This document shows, piece after piece, positions 23,761 through 35,858 of a stretch of DNA of 64,000 bases; the stretch's first letter is position 1; each line of letters starts with the position of its first letter. The notes under the pieces are model-generated. The model worked only from the letters and a program-made list of their open reading frames with translations. It did no database searches and had not been told where the DNA came from. This DNA comes from Lithospermum erythrorhizon (lineage: Eukaryota > Streptophyta > Magnoliopsida > Boraginales > Boraginaceae). Made by a program: the position numbers and the translations under genes. The DNA lies in NCBI GenBank assembly GCA_019722365.1, contig JADFUC010001676.1, positions 1 to 64,000 on the forward strand, written 5' to 3'.

Positions 23761-24130
23761 TATTTATTTGTAAGAAAAATTATGCTCGGGGTAAAATAGT
23801 CATTTCGATCTTCAAAAATACTATTTGGGTGTGTGTATAGCGACTTCGGCGTCATCGATTATACACGCTTTAAATAGTGTTAGGTTTGGGCATGGAAGCT
23901 AATTTATTTTTTCTCCCCATATACATTTGCCGAATATAGTGGTTAGAAGGGAGTTTTAGATTCAAGGGCAAAGGTGTCGTTTCATTAAAAGATACCTATT
24001 TTTGAATTATTGTATAGTGGAGAACATAGTGTTGCCAGGTATGCGCTATAAATTTGGCCGTTCCTTTGAGTGCTAGTATTTTAAGCGGCTTTAAACCCCA
24101 AACTCTCTTAAACGCTTAACTCTCCCACAT
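23750..24130. repeat. Dispersed repeat with 'GGGTAAAATAGTCATTTC...GGGTGTGTATAG' core
   Basis: The core (a GTAAAATAGTCATTT-like string, then about 30 bp, then GGGTGTGTATAG) resembles stretches at 28350-28420 and 28130-28200 inside the inverted-repeat element, and more weakly 34735-34785. This points to a shared dispersed family, probably LTR or MITE DNA. Borders are unclear. Confidence 0.4.
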
Positions 24131-24229
24131 TTGAATCACAGAAATGACAAAACTACAGGAGTAGCCACCAGTCGGTAATCATTCCATTCTGCGAGAGTCT
24201 TTGTCTGAGAAACCATCTCGGCGCAAGGT

Positions 24230-26250
24230 CTGACCCCAATCGTCCCTTGAGAAAAACTCTACAAAAGCTCTGCTTGACTTGCTCGCCGCCCAATGCCCCC
24301 AGGCTGGAGTTCTTCTTGATACTCAATGAATGGAATCGACAGAATGCAAACCTCAAGCGGCTTCGAGGATTGTCTACCCATTTTGTATCCAAGAGAACTG
24401 CGGCTCGTCAGATTATCATCTTGCCCTTGAAGTCTCCATCTTCCACTTTTTAAATTTATAAATAATTGTCGATTGCAGTTGTGTACGCTACTTCATTGAA
24501 ATTAAATATATGTATCTTGTTTTGGATCCCAATGAATATTGGAGTGTTGACGTCATAGTCCAAAAGAAAGCGAGGTATGATGAGTGGATTATCTTAAAAG
24601 ATTTGCTGAGTGGACGGAATGGATGGCATGTCGAATCGCATGCAGCTCTTATGTAGAGAATCATTGGGTTACCATAAAACTTTCTTTTCCACCTTCTTGT
24701 ACTACTATGTAGCTATTGAGGCCTGTGACGACAATCTTGAGATATTCCTATATATGGATCGAGATAGTAACATTCTATTGATTTTACCATCAAAGAGGCA
24801 GCCTTCTTGTATTAGCTTGATGTGACTTTCCATCTGACCACCAGCCTCGTTACTGTATACCAAAAACATAATTTAGCCTTTTTTAATTTTATTTAATCAC
24901 TTTTAAATTTTCATACAATTTTATCGTTTAGAAAATTCTCATTGTCCTGGAGGTGGATAATTCACTAACTTGCTCCGATGTTGACATGGCCCAGCTATCA
25001 AACTCCTTCTCTCTATTCCATTTGAAAACACTGTGATATGTGCTGTCTTAAAAATTTCTGTTTTCTATGCAGCTTATAAGATGGATGGAAACCAGTGATA
25101 TGGGGTGAATAATTCAGACCGTGCCTTAGAAATAGACCCTTCCTATGTAAGATGGATGGAAACCAGTGATATGGGGAGTGAATAATGCAGGCCGTGCCGC
25201 TAGAAACAGACCTTCTATGTAAGAATGAAATACTTTAATGAGCTGCAACAATCTGCAAAAGCGAATACAAAACATATGGGAGCTCTTTTCGAGTTATTTA
25301 CTGCGAGAAAAAATTTGGACAAGGCTTTGGAGCTTTTTTTAGGAAGATGATGAAGGAACTAGAGTTTGTATCTACTCTGGATTACAACAATTTGATCAGT
25401 GTTTGCCCAAAACTGGTCAGCCTCGAAGGTTGCATTCAATAGTAGAAGAAATGGAGCAGACTAGTGTGTCTGAATATCTTCACTTATAACATGTTGTTAC
25501 CGTTAGCAGCAGCTTCTATGAAGGATTTCGATGCTGTGGAAGGAGTTTTAAAGAAGATGAAATCAAAAGAGATAAGATATGATTGGTTTACGTATGGAAA
25601 TCTGGCAAACATATATATCGATTCTGGACTTCTTGATAAGGCTTGTTCTATTATTAAGGAGATGGAAAACAAGAAACATCTGCTTAATGAGGAGGCACTC
25701 CAGACCATGATTGGTATCCATGCACGCACCAAAAATCTGTCGGGTGTTTATACAGCATGGGAGTTGTTGAAGTCGAAATGTCCAACTCAATGCTCAACTG
25801 CTCTCATCATGTTATTGACCCTCAACTTCAGATGGGGGAATCAGAAAGCATTGAGAAATATTTCCAAGAATGGGAGGCAGGTTGCTCAAATTACGATGTC
25901 AGACTGTCAAATGTGTTGTTGGAGTTCTACCTGAATAGAGAGATGATTGAAGAAGCTAATATGCTCTATGAAAGAGTACAAAAAAGAGGCAGAGAACCTA
26001 ATTTGAAGGCTTGTGAAATGCCGAAAAAACATTAAAAAGGGGGACATAAATCTGGCTTTGAAGCATTTAGATGTAAAGGTGCAAAGATTGCAATACCCGA
26101 AAAAACATAAATGGTATCTGAGATGAAACCATTAATCGTTTCTTGGAATGTTTTGAAGGAAATGATACAGAATCAATGGTCTTCGTAGATTATGAAGAGG
26201 ATTGATAGTAAGACTCTGCTGTTTATGAATCCCTAGTTTGGTGCATCACA
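24230..26250 (+). pseudogene. P-class pentatricopeptide repeat (PPR) gene, frameshifted
   Basis: PPR proteins bind organellar RNA through tandem 35-residue helical hairpins. A likely first-exon remnant (about 24245-24455) gives FILNEWNRQNANLKRL and, in another frame, YHLALEVS, the N-terminal pattern of the family that includes At1g02370 and At4g01990. After an intron ending in TATGCAG (25072), exon 2 gives VRWMETSDMG, then FNELQQSAKANTKHMGALF, LDKALELF, then an open stretch 25464-25800 with IFTYNMLLPLAAASMKDFD, WFTYGNLANIYIDSGLLDKA and LQTMIGIHARTKNLSGVYTA. The frame then changes: LSNVLLEFYLNREMIEEANM, a KGDINLALKHLD piece and finally VYESLVWC-like residues near 26225. At least three frame changes, several stops and a 71-bp tandem duplication are present. 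The N-terminal targeting peptide was not identified. Confidence 0.85.
25077..25219 (+). repeat. 71/72-bp tandem duplication inside the PPR pseudogene
   Basis: Two adjacent copies (25077-25147 and 25148-25219) begin TAAGATGGATGGAAACCAGT and differ at a handful of positions. 71 and 72 are not both multiples of three, so the duplication itself disturbs the reading frame. It falls where the family has its WMETS motif. Confidence 0.9.
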
Positions 26251-26543
26251 TCGCCTCAACCTGATTGACTCTAGTATTTAATTTGGGTAATTTTAGGTTG
26301 ATCCAAGAATGCTCATGGGTGAGCGTCAAAAGTTCGAACAACGAATAATGTTGCTCAAATCTCATGCTGTAGACGGTATTCTACAATGTTATTGATTTGA
26401 AATTATGGACATCGATATGCCGTACTTATGACGGATAATATTTGCATTGAACTACATTCTGTAGTCTTGCTATTTCAGAGTTCCAATTATTTGATGACAT
26501 TGTTCTTTAGAATATTACTAAGATAATGAATTCCCTAATATGA

Positions 26544-27830
26544 TGATAACTACGAGTAGATCACTTCATCCATTTCAACCCGGCAAGTTTTCCTGAATAT
26601 GGATCTTAGGTTTATGTTGTGCTATGTCTCTACTAACTTTCTGGAGTGAATATTTTAGAATTTCTGTTTTAGAACTTCTCTAATCAAAAAGATTTTTCAT
26701 TTGATTTCAAATCAAATTAATAAAATTTGAATTAAAACTATCATGTTAATAGTAAATTATGTTGGATATATTATCGTTTGATAATATTTTCGTCAAATAT
26801 AATACATACGTAAATATTATCTTTGTTCAAAAGTTCAATAGGCCACCCTCAAAATGCAAAGTTGATATAATGGCAGGGTTTGAAGGAGTATTTAATTTGT
26901 AGTGTGAATGGAGTAGAATCAATGTGAGAAATATCGATATTGTTTGTACTTCACTATGAGTAGTATGTATGTACTTTTAACAAGAAACTCATTTCACATA
27001 AGCCTGAAGATTGCGAAAAATGAGCCGCATTTCGATGATACAACCAGGGATGAATCATTTTGGTCCAATTCATTTATAAAGAGAATTTGTTCTCACAATC
27101 ATCTGCATAAACATAAATTCAGCATTGAAGATGAAAGGAAATACAGATAAATCTGAATAATAACGTAATGCGAGCGGCAAAGAAAAGGCAGTCTTGGCGA
27201 CTAGTTTCCCACTGATCTAACTAGCAGTACTACGTGATCGTCTCCTCGCATAGACACATCGTTGTGAAAATATTCTCAAGCAGGGGGGCAAACCTTAGAA
27301 ATTTGATGTAGAGCGTCTTGCTCGCGATTCATGCTCTTCCAGACTCGGCGTTCTCTGCGATTATATCATGTTCGGACAAATACGAAAAACCAAAAAATCC
27401 AACGTTAAGAGTGCCTACTGCGGCTCATCACAGAAAAAAAGAAAGGCGAAAGCGTGAAAATAGCGTACCGCCGTTTCCCCAATGTGGCGGGAAACACAGA
27501 AATCATAAAACGGGGACCGATTGTTGAGACGAAGGCAATGCTTAGGTAACAAAGCTGCCATTGGTGTCTTTATCGGCATTCGAGGTGGGGTTGGTTGGTG
27601 TAAGCGGGCCAGCCCGATCAATTGTATGGGGCAGTCGAGTGTTCGAATTTGAGGCTGCTAATGTGAAAATAATTCGGTGGGGACTCTGATCAAAGCGGCT
27701 AAAAAGCATGTATCAACTAATAGTTGGTAAGCGATTTAGTTGAGCTGCGACTATAATAAATTTGAATTAAAAATTATATTATTACTAATAGAGTAAACAA
27801 TCTTTATTAAAATAGGGAAATATTTTAGCG
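26544..27830 (+). repeat. Left arm of the long inverted repeat
   Basis: Begins at about GATAACTACGAGTAG and runs to near AGTAAACAATCTTTATTAAA. It contains GC-richer patches (27170-27560) that are also present in the right arm, so they belong to the element. The start is set where left/right similarity stops. Confidence 0.8.
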
Positions 27831-30109
27831 TAAATAATATCTCAGAGATATTACATAAAGATATTAATATTTCAAAATGATAGTCAAGCTAGCTAGCATG
27901 GGAAATAAATCGATAAATCATGTGATGATGGGGATGGCGTTTAAATTGGAAATATATTGGACAATCAAACTTCACTGCCAAGCGTACTGCCAGGCTAGGA
28001 TCTTGATTCGTTAGCGAGCGTTTACATGGTCCATTTGGATCGGGTAAATCTTGGCTTGTGCCACACACGAAATAATAAGTGTTTGGGGGGTGAAATGACT
28101 TCTTTTGCCCACATTTGTAAGTGTAGTAGTTATAGAAATAATGCTTAGGAATAAAATAATCGTTTAAATTCTTTGAAAAAACAATATTTGGATGTATTGG
28201 ATCGGTAAAATGTAAGGTTTAATTCTAAATTTGTAAGTAAAATAGGATATGTTTTCTTAAGAGTCGTCTTGTGTAGGTACATTATATACATAGAATAGTG
28301 TTGAAGTTGGGAATGAAATATTTATTTTGTACATTTGCGAGAGTGTAGTAGTTAGGAAATTTCATTAAGGGTAAAATTATTCGTTTCATAAAATTCTTAT
28401 TGGGGTGTGTATAGTGTTGTACTTGGCCATGGCGAGAAATAGATGGTTGATAAGAAGAAATTGAACTTTCTTTGTTTCACCAAGGTCAAGTATTTCTGCT
28501 TATATATTGTGTCTTTGAAACTTATAAATGACTCTTTGTATTGTATTTGATGTCAATGATAAAATGATACTGCTGCTTTATTCTCTTATTAACTTTCGAT
28601 ACATTTATATTGTTGTGGTTATATTAAGCGCTTACGTTATCGACACGATTTAATCTTCAAATCTTATGGGTTTGGCCGTGAAAAATCATTAGTATCATTC
28701 TCTGAATGTTATTTGAAGATCGAATATTGAAACTTTAAAGATGTCATGTATACCAAGTGAGTAAGTTCACATCTCCAATTGATTAAAGGTACTTCAAATT
28801 ATGAAATTATGAATTTTTATCGTTGTCATATGAAGTGAGTTTGTCAACCAAGAATTATAGAATTATGAATCTTTTTCTATTAGCTTACTGCATGGATTAT
28901 TGAAAAGAGTAATAACTAGTAAGTAATATATGATTTTGACTATACTTTGGATCATATAGATTAATAAATGATTGATTTAGAATCACGGAATATTATTGTT
29001 TATATCACAGGCTTTGCGTCCCAATACGACCCATGCTAAAAATGTTAAATATAATTAAGTTTGATTAAATATTACATATATTGAAACTAATCATTAAACT
29101 TATATATATTTTATATGAGTCAAGAAGACAATTATCAAATGCTAGATACGAAGGAGTTCGCTAATTGATAAAATTAGTTTGATTAAATCATAAAGCTTAT
29201 TATGGTTGCGTTAATTATTAGATATATATTTGTCTGAGAACACATGTCAATCAATACAAGTCCTAGAGACTTGTTATGTTAATATATATGTCATTGGATT
29301 TATCGTCGTGTAGTTATTAATCGGATCTGTTGTATGAGGTATTATGGTAGTGCGGATATATATTATTAGTCGGAGGGATTCAGAAGAAATATTTATTTCG
29401 TACCCTTACATAAATCTCACGAAAAATCTATAAAGACTTGATTATGTATAGTTGAGGAAAATTTAGGTTATTGTAAGTCTAGAATACTAATCCATAAGAT
29501 TTGTAGTCGTAACAAATTGATATTCACAACAAAGACTCAAAATTTTAGATTATAATTAAATCCAAAGACTAAATATCTTTGAACCTTTTTGATGTGTCTT
29601 GAATACTTAATTTTAAATAGCCAGCGAATATGAAAAGATTAAAGACTTAAAGAGCGAGTAATCAAAATATATTAAAGAACTTTTGAATATTAGCAGAAGA
29701 TACATGTGAGAGATGCCATCAATATTTTGAAATAAAATAATATGGTGAATTCACTTATGAGCCTTGAAGACTCATATAATTGAAATTCAGTTACATGAAT
29801 TGAACTTTATGAATTTGATTACTATTGATTTTTTCAAGGTCTAGAAGTACTTTACAAATGATATTGTTAATACGAGTATGTAACCATCCGAGATAGTGCA
29901 AATTATTACGAGTATATAAGCACGATACATCGGTATCTAGTCGGGAGAGGTGCGACTGCGTGAAGTTTAATTGTCCGATATATGATAATTTAAATGTAAA
30001 TCTGCAATAAATCATGATTTTATTGATTTATTTCACATGTTAGGTTAGTTATTTCACAATTTTGAATATTAAGCTTATCTTTATAACATTCACAGTCATT
30101 TATAATTTA
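27831..30109. other. Central segment of the inverted-repeat element
   Basis: AT-rich, with no open frame of note. It contains two variants of a dispersed motif (GTAGTAGTTA... then GGATGTATT or GGGTGTGTATAG) at about 28120-28210 and 28345-28425, similar to 23750-23860. No transposase catalytic motif was recognised on either strand. Confidence 0.55.
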
Positions 30110-31428
30110 CACAAATCTTTCCCGTTCAGTAAAGATCGTCTACTTTATTAGTAATAATATAATTTTTAATTCAAATCAAATATATACGTGTCAACTAAAT
30201 TAGCTTCAACTATTAGTTGATACGTGCTTTTCATTGTTTGATTATAGTCCCATTGAATTATTTTCACGTTAGCGATAGAATTCAAAGACACTCGACCTCT
30301 GTCGCACACAAATTCGATTCTTTATCCATTACGAAACCCGCTGAAATCTTAGCGTAGGACCGCGACCAATGGCATTCTCTTGCTTTCTTTGGGGTTAATC
30401 TTTGTCTTCAGGTCTCAGCAATCCGGTCTGTTTTATAGGAGATTTAAAGTATGTTTCACGCCATAATAGGAGCAGAAGGTATGCTTATTTTTCGGCCGCT
30501 TTCGCCTTAACTTTTTCTTCTGCGTGTTTTAAGTAGAGAACCTTCCCAATGTTGGTTTTTGGCTTTTTAAATATTTATTTTGAACATGATATAATGTCGG
30601 AGAAAACGTCGAGTTCAAGAGCATGTGAATGCGGTGTAGCGAGGCGTTCTGTCGGCTAGGTTTGCCTGTTGTTGAGAATATTTTCACGGCAGCAGAGGTC
30701 TGTATGAGGAGATGATCGACGGAAAGTATGGTTAAAGGATTGTGGAAGCCCAATTAGATGCGTTAGTCTTCTTCTGGCTGTTCGAGAATATGTTATTATT
30801 TGTACTTGGATGCAGCATTTCCTTTCATCTTCGTCTTGAATTGCATGTTTATGCGGATGATTGTGACAACAAATTCGCTTGTAATTGGGATAAAATGATT
30901 CATCTGGTTTTAAATCATTTGAAAATGTGGTCTTTCATTTTTCATGATCTTCGGGCTTATGTGAAATGAGTTTCTTGTTAAGAAATGCATTCACACATCA
31001 CTTACTTGTAAGTGAAGTCACAAGCAATATCGATATTTCGCATTGATTCTACACTCCATTGGCGCTACAAATTAAATACTCGCTTGAACCGCCGTTATAT
31101 CGACTTTGTATTTTGAGGGTGGCCTATTGAACTTTGAACAAAGATAATATTTCACGTATGTATTATATTTGGCCAATATTATCAAAGCGATAATATATCC
31201 AACATAATTTATTATTAACATGATAGTTTTAATTTAAATTTTATTAATTTTGACATTTGGAAATCAAAATGGAAAATCTTTGCTTTTTGAATTAAGTAGT
31301 TCCAAAAGAAATTCTAAAATATTAGCCTCGACTAGTAGAGACACTTCATGATAACATAAACTCAAAGATCCATATTACAAGAAAACTTGCCGGTTGAAAT
31401 GGATGAAGTGATCTACTCAGAGTTACAA
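30110..31428 (-). repeat. Right arm of the long inverted repeat
   Basis: Reverse-complement partner of 26544-27830. The outer end reads CTACTCAGAGTTACAAC. Just outside it lie AT-rich minisatellites (31450 onward). Confidence 0.8.
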
Positions 31429-31449
31429 CCACCCCCAATGGCAACGGTA

Positions 31450-31700
31450 AGATTTATTTTCGGTAATAATTATTTTATTTCTTTTTTCCTTTCTTTTTTT
31501 TTATTGATTTTAGATAATAATTATTTTCCATTATTGAGGATTTTCATAATTTATTTTTATTAACAGACGGCGCATTTCTTTTTTCATTATGCTTTTCATT
31601 ATTGATTTTCGATAATAATTATTTTCATTATTGATTTTCGGTAACAATTATTTTATTTAATTATTTCATTATTGATTTTCGGTAATAATTATTGTGCACA
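31450..31700. repeat. Minisatellite, about 28-bp unit (ATTATTGATTTTCGGTAATA type)
   Basis: Five or so imperfect copies of ATTGATTTTCGGTAATAATT separated by T-rich spacers. They lie directly outside the right end of the inverted-repeat element. Confidence 0.75.
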
Positions 31701-31865
31701 CCGATTTACATTGAAAGACAATAGTTTGAGTAATAGTTCACCGATTCTGTTTGAGTAATAGTTTGAGTAATAATTATTGGTTTAGTGTGCACACCGATTT
31801 ACACTAAAAGACAATAGTTTGAGTAATAGTTGAGCAATAGTTCACAGATTCTGTTTGGAATACTA
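31694..31865. repeat. 93-bp-period tandem duplication
   Basis: GTGCACACCGATTTACA is followed by an AAAGACAATAGTTTGAGTAA block and a CACCGATTCTGTTTG block at 31694. The same order starts again at 31787. Within each unit TTTGAGTAATAGT is itself repeated. Confidence 0.85.
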
Positions 31866-31959
31866 GTTGAGCAATAATTTGAGTAGTTACAGTATAGGTA
31901 TGACTAGAAAAAGATAACAAAACAGAAAAGAAGGAATAACAAAAAACCTTATGAAATTC

Positions 31960-32345
31960 TTTTGGTAAACACGATGGCGGAGGAAGCAGAGGAGGAACAG
32001 CGCGAGGTCTTCAGAATGGCGAAGCAATGGCACGGCCGGGGGGATTGGGGATTTAGAGTTCAGGGGTTGGGGGGATTTGCCGATTTGGGATTTGGGAATT
32101 TAGGGTTGGAGACTTGGAGGAAGCAGTATAGGGTTGGAGGAAGCAGATTTGGGATTTGGCCCAAAACCGTGTTTATATATATATATTTATAATTTTTTTT
32201 AATAATTAAATCGGTTCGGTTCGGTTAGAACCGACCGATTCAGTATAACGAACCGCCTTCATCGGTTTTTTTGAGCACCATCGGTTGTTCAAATCAGTTC
32301 TCGGAATTTCGGTTATTTTCGGTTCGGTTCGGTTCGGTTCAATTT
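31960..32345. repeat. Dispersed GGTTCGGTT-rich repeat, copy 3, with (TTCGG)n
   Basis: A G-rich part (about 31970-32165) with many GGGATTTGGG-like strings leads into CGGTTCGGTTCGGTTAGAAC at about 32212, and ends in a run of TTCGG units at 32315-32340. It also contains an open frame beginning MAEEAEEEQREVF, which is biased and probably not a gene. The CGGTT content links it to the repeats at 13.9 and 23.4 kb; middle-segment similarity was not shown. Confidence 0.55.
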
Positions 32346-34260
32346 TGTTGGCCCAAGATTCTGGCTTCGTTTCCATTCGAGATAAAAAAATTGATTAGAT
32401 AAAGCGTAATGCAAAAAGAATTTTTATTATTTATAAAAAAGGTATAAAATAAAATTTCTTTGTAGGGGAGAAATTTTACAGTGTACATGTTTTCAAATCG
32501 AAGAGGATCGTTATGCAAGCCCCTTAATTCTTGGCGATTTGGTGAGATGTCGAGCACAACTGCTTGACTTGAGTGCTATGAAGACTTGTTATGAGTTTCG
32601 CTTGTTTTTGAGCTTGAGCACATCTTCATTCAGACCCGGATATGTACTATTATTCACAGTACACGTATATGTGTTAAATTAGCGATGGACTTTGAGACTT
32701 GAGTACGGGCCAAGATATGGTCGTAGGGAGCCTTAGCGGCGTATTCTGTGTTGGACTTGATCTTGGAGTCTGGACTTGATCTCGGTCTACTTTAGACTTG
32801 ATGAACTTACTGCAAGCGTTTGCAGCGTAGGAGTTGTAGTCTTGATGGTGAAGCCCGCTTCTACTGATGTGATATAGTGGGGCTTTGTAGCTTGAGAGAT
32901 TGCGTCTGCAGTGGGACTTAACTCCGAGCTTCACAGTTTGTATGGAGTGATAGCAAACAAGTTAATGAAGCAGCGTTGCTTCTTACTTGTGCTTTCACAA
33001 CGGCCTTACTTGAGCTTGTCGTTGTAGAGTGATAGTGTCGGCGTAAAATTTAAGCGTTCGGCCATGTTTGATAATCTTGAAATAAAGCTAAGCAAAGGGC
33101 CTTAAGGAGCGTGTTTCTGTGCAGTATTCGGTATATGGGTGAGCGTTCGGTTATTACATATTTGGAACTTGATGATAAATAACACATGTTTATTCAATAT
33201 TTTGAATGTCAGGAGCTCACATACCCGCTAATCACGAATATTAAAGTTCTTAGAAAGAAGCCCTTAATTCAAGATTGTCCAGTTTCTTGAAAAAATTCTT
33301 TGCGTTGCGGTAATCTTTATTCGGCTGTTTGGCCGCCTAAGTGTCTTCCAGGCCGCCACCTTAATGATTTTCAGTGGCGATTTAAAAATTTGACTTAAAG
33401 AAATACCGGATGTTTTTTAACTTTTGTATTTTCACCGGGTGTTTATAGAATATTTTAATGTTTTACGGATCATATTTTCGAAATAAGGGGGGGTTATACA
33501 AACATCGTGCTTTGAATGCCCGCTTCTAATTGGTTGGTTTGTTTTCGGTGGGTCGCGTCTCGGCCAGATTGATTCACAATGAAATGGACTAGTTGATAAA
33601 AAAGCTGGGTGGCCACTAAGAAACCATAAATAGGCCCTATTTTAGGGAATTTTGAATTTTTGGAACTTAATTTTAACCCCGAACTTAAATGGAGTCTTCG
33701 TTTTAAAGCTGAATTCTTTCGTCTTCGTTTTCATTGGCGTGGAGCTTCGCCAATGTTCATAGTAGATTTTGTCGATAAAATTGGGAATTTTTCAAGCTAC
33801 TAATATGATTGACATTTAATTAGGCGCTATTTTATTGGGAGCCCTATTTCGAGAGTCGATTTAGGGTTAATTAATGTAAAACCGCTTATTTTTTTTTACT
33901 TGATTAATTTCGGGGGCTTAATTCCGGGAACACTAGCCGATCCAAGGTGTTCGATTTAAATTTAATGTTTGATCGAGAATCTGTCAATACGTGACATTTG
34001 TTAGTGACTCGATTATTCAATTAATTTAGAATTAATTAAATGTATCGATTTAATTATTATTTTATAAATTTTGATGCTCACACCAAAAAATTTCAAATAG
34101 ACAAATATTTACATGGTACTCTTTTAAAAAAGACTCACGTATAATGGCGAATATTTTTCATCAATTATTATTAAAGAATTAGAGGATTTTAAAGTCGGCT
34201 CAAGCTACTTCGTTATATTCCCGCCGAAATGCTAAATATTAATACAAGTCTTGCGTCTTC
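32346..34260. repeat. Probable LTR-type repeat remnant rich in GACTTGA
   Basis: From 32560 to 33010 the motif GACTTGA or ACTTGAG recurs at least eight times, a texture common in plant LTRs. No second LTR or primer-binding site could be placed, and no protein domain was seen. Treated as unclassified repeat DNA. Confidence 0.35.
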
Positions 34261-35779
34261 TTCTCAATGTACTTTAGCCAGTTCACCAAGGGTAATTCCG
34301 ACTTTTCAAAACTTTTTCATTTTTTTTTTAATAGTTGAGCTTTGTGTAAATATTTTTTGTTTATGTTGTATAATATTTGATAGAAAAATATATCGATAGA
34401 AGTAATTTGAAATATATTTTTTTATTGATATATTTTCATTCAATATTATAAAATCTGTAAAAATAATTACAATCAATTTATTAAATAAGATAAAATAAAA
34501 ATTAAAATCATCTTTTAGAAATGAAGAGAACAACTAAGCTAACATCCATAAATTACTACGTATTATTGTTTATACTCTGCCAATGATAGACTAATCACGT
34601 TAGTTTATCTGTAATCAAACAGTTTTATATGCACAACATGGCTGCTACTCTGTTGGCCTGCTATAAACATGTGAAATTATCCTCTATTTTAACCCCTATT
34701 TATAACTGTAGTATCGAGGAAGTTTTGTTTAAGGATAAAATAGTTATTTTTTAACTTTTTACACTGTTTGGGTGGGACAAGTTTATGGGTATAAAGCTCT
34801 TCTTTTGCTGATGTAAATTTTTTTCTTTAATTTAACTTTTTAAAGTTTTTTAATACACGTACATGTCTGAAATGCCTTTTTGAAAGAAATTTATGAGAAT
34901 AAAATAATAAATATACTCAAACGTTAAAAGTTTTGTATAATTACAATAAAATTTAATATTGTAGACATTTACAATTTTTTTATGTTGGCCGTCAGCGTCG
35001 GAGTTAACGTTGATCATTTGCGACCGATGATGTGTTAATACCGTAACTTAAATGATGATAAGCCGTCAAACGTTATGAAAGTTGCAATTTGCCCATTATC
35101 TTTCCGTTTAGTTGTGCTTTTGGTGGTTTTATCTCCCCCCAACAAACACTTGAATTAGGAGTAATATTTTACTGCTGTAGCTTCATCTTGACTCCCTCTG
35201 CTATTATTTTACAGTAACTCTACTTCCAATCTGTTATGTCCCATTTTTTATTACAACCACTTTTCTCACTCTATACACAAAACTAACACACAAATTAAAA
35301 CTAAACCAAAATAATAAATTAATCAAAAACTCTTTTTTTGCAGATATTCTAAAGCAGTTGGAAATTCACTCAAAATTGAATTTTTCATGTTTATTTATTT
35401 ATTTTTTCTTAAAATTATTTTTGTAAATCAATAATGACTCCTAAAAAATTGACTGAGAGTTGTAAATTGACTTTTTTGTATATAAGTGTAGGTGTTTTTT
35501 GAGAGATCTAAGCTACTTGAACCGCATTTTTCAGTTGACTATCTGTAAGTTGACTTGTGTTTTTTTATTTTTCTGTTTATTATTGGATTTTACTCCATCA
35601 TTTATTATTTTATTTAAATACATTGGTTTTAGTATTGCTTGTTCTGTGTTTGTTGAATATGATCTATGAATTTTGTAGTTTGATTGTTGAGTGCAAAATT
35701 TGTAATGCTCAATAATTATATTGCATTTTTCAATGAAGTTTTTCATGTTTCAAAAAGATTGCAAGTTTTGACTTTTATA
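34261..35779. other. AT-rich gene-free DNA
   Basis: No coding motif. The part after about 35100 may include the promoter of the glycosyltransferase gene starting at 36383, but no TATA element could be singled out. Confidence 0.4.
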
Positions 35780-35858
35780 CTCCCTTCATTTTTTTTATTT
35801 GTGGTTCTAAAAAGAAAAAATAGTCAAAAAAACGACAAATAAAAGAAAACGAAAGGAG
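35780..35858. mobile_element. Very short Stowaway-like MITE, 79 bp
   Basis: It starts CTCCCTTCATTTTTTTTATT and ends ACAAATAAAAGAAAACGAAA followed by GGAG, an imperfect inverted pair. TA flanks both ends (35778-35779 and 35859-35860). It lies about 520 bp upstream of the glycosyltransferase ATG. Confidence 0.8.

Larger units (their letters stand above)
26544..31428. mobile_element. 4.9-kb element with about 1.3-kb terminal inverted repeats (MULE- or foldback-like, non-autonomous)
   Basis: The sequence from about 26544 to 27830 returns as its reverse complement from about 31428 back to 30110. Matching landmarks from outside inward include GAGTAGATCACTTCATCCAT near the ends, the GGCCACCCTCAAAAT block (26841 against 31115), AAGAAACTCATTTCACATAA (26982 against 30965), GTGAAAATATTCTC (27263 against 30670), ATTATATCATGTTC (27359 against 30585), GTATCAACTAATAGTTG (27710 against 30205) and AATTAAAAATTATATTATTA (27765 against 30150). 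Similarity is continuous but eroded by many substitutions and small indels. The 2.3-kb middle has no recognised transposase. Long TIRs without coding capacity suggest a non-autonomous Mutator-like or foldback element. No convincing 9-bp target duplication was found. Confidence 0.85.

Noticed and set aside
27600..27660. tRNA-like T-loop string GTGTTCGAATTTGAGG
   Set aside because: No acceptor stem, D-arm or anticodon arm could be formed around it; it is part of the left inverted arm.
31962..32192. Glu- and Gly-rich open frame starting MAEEAEEEQREVF
   Set aside because: Part of a G-rich dispersed repeat; the composition explains the open frame and no family is recognised.
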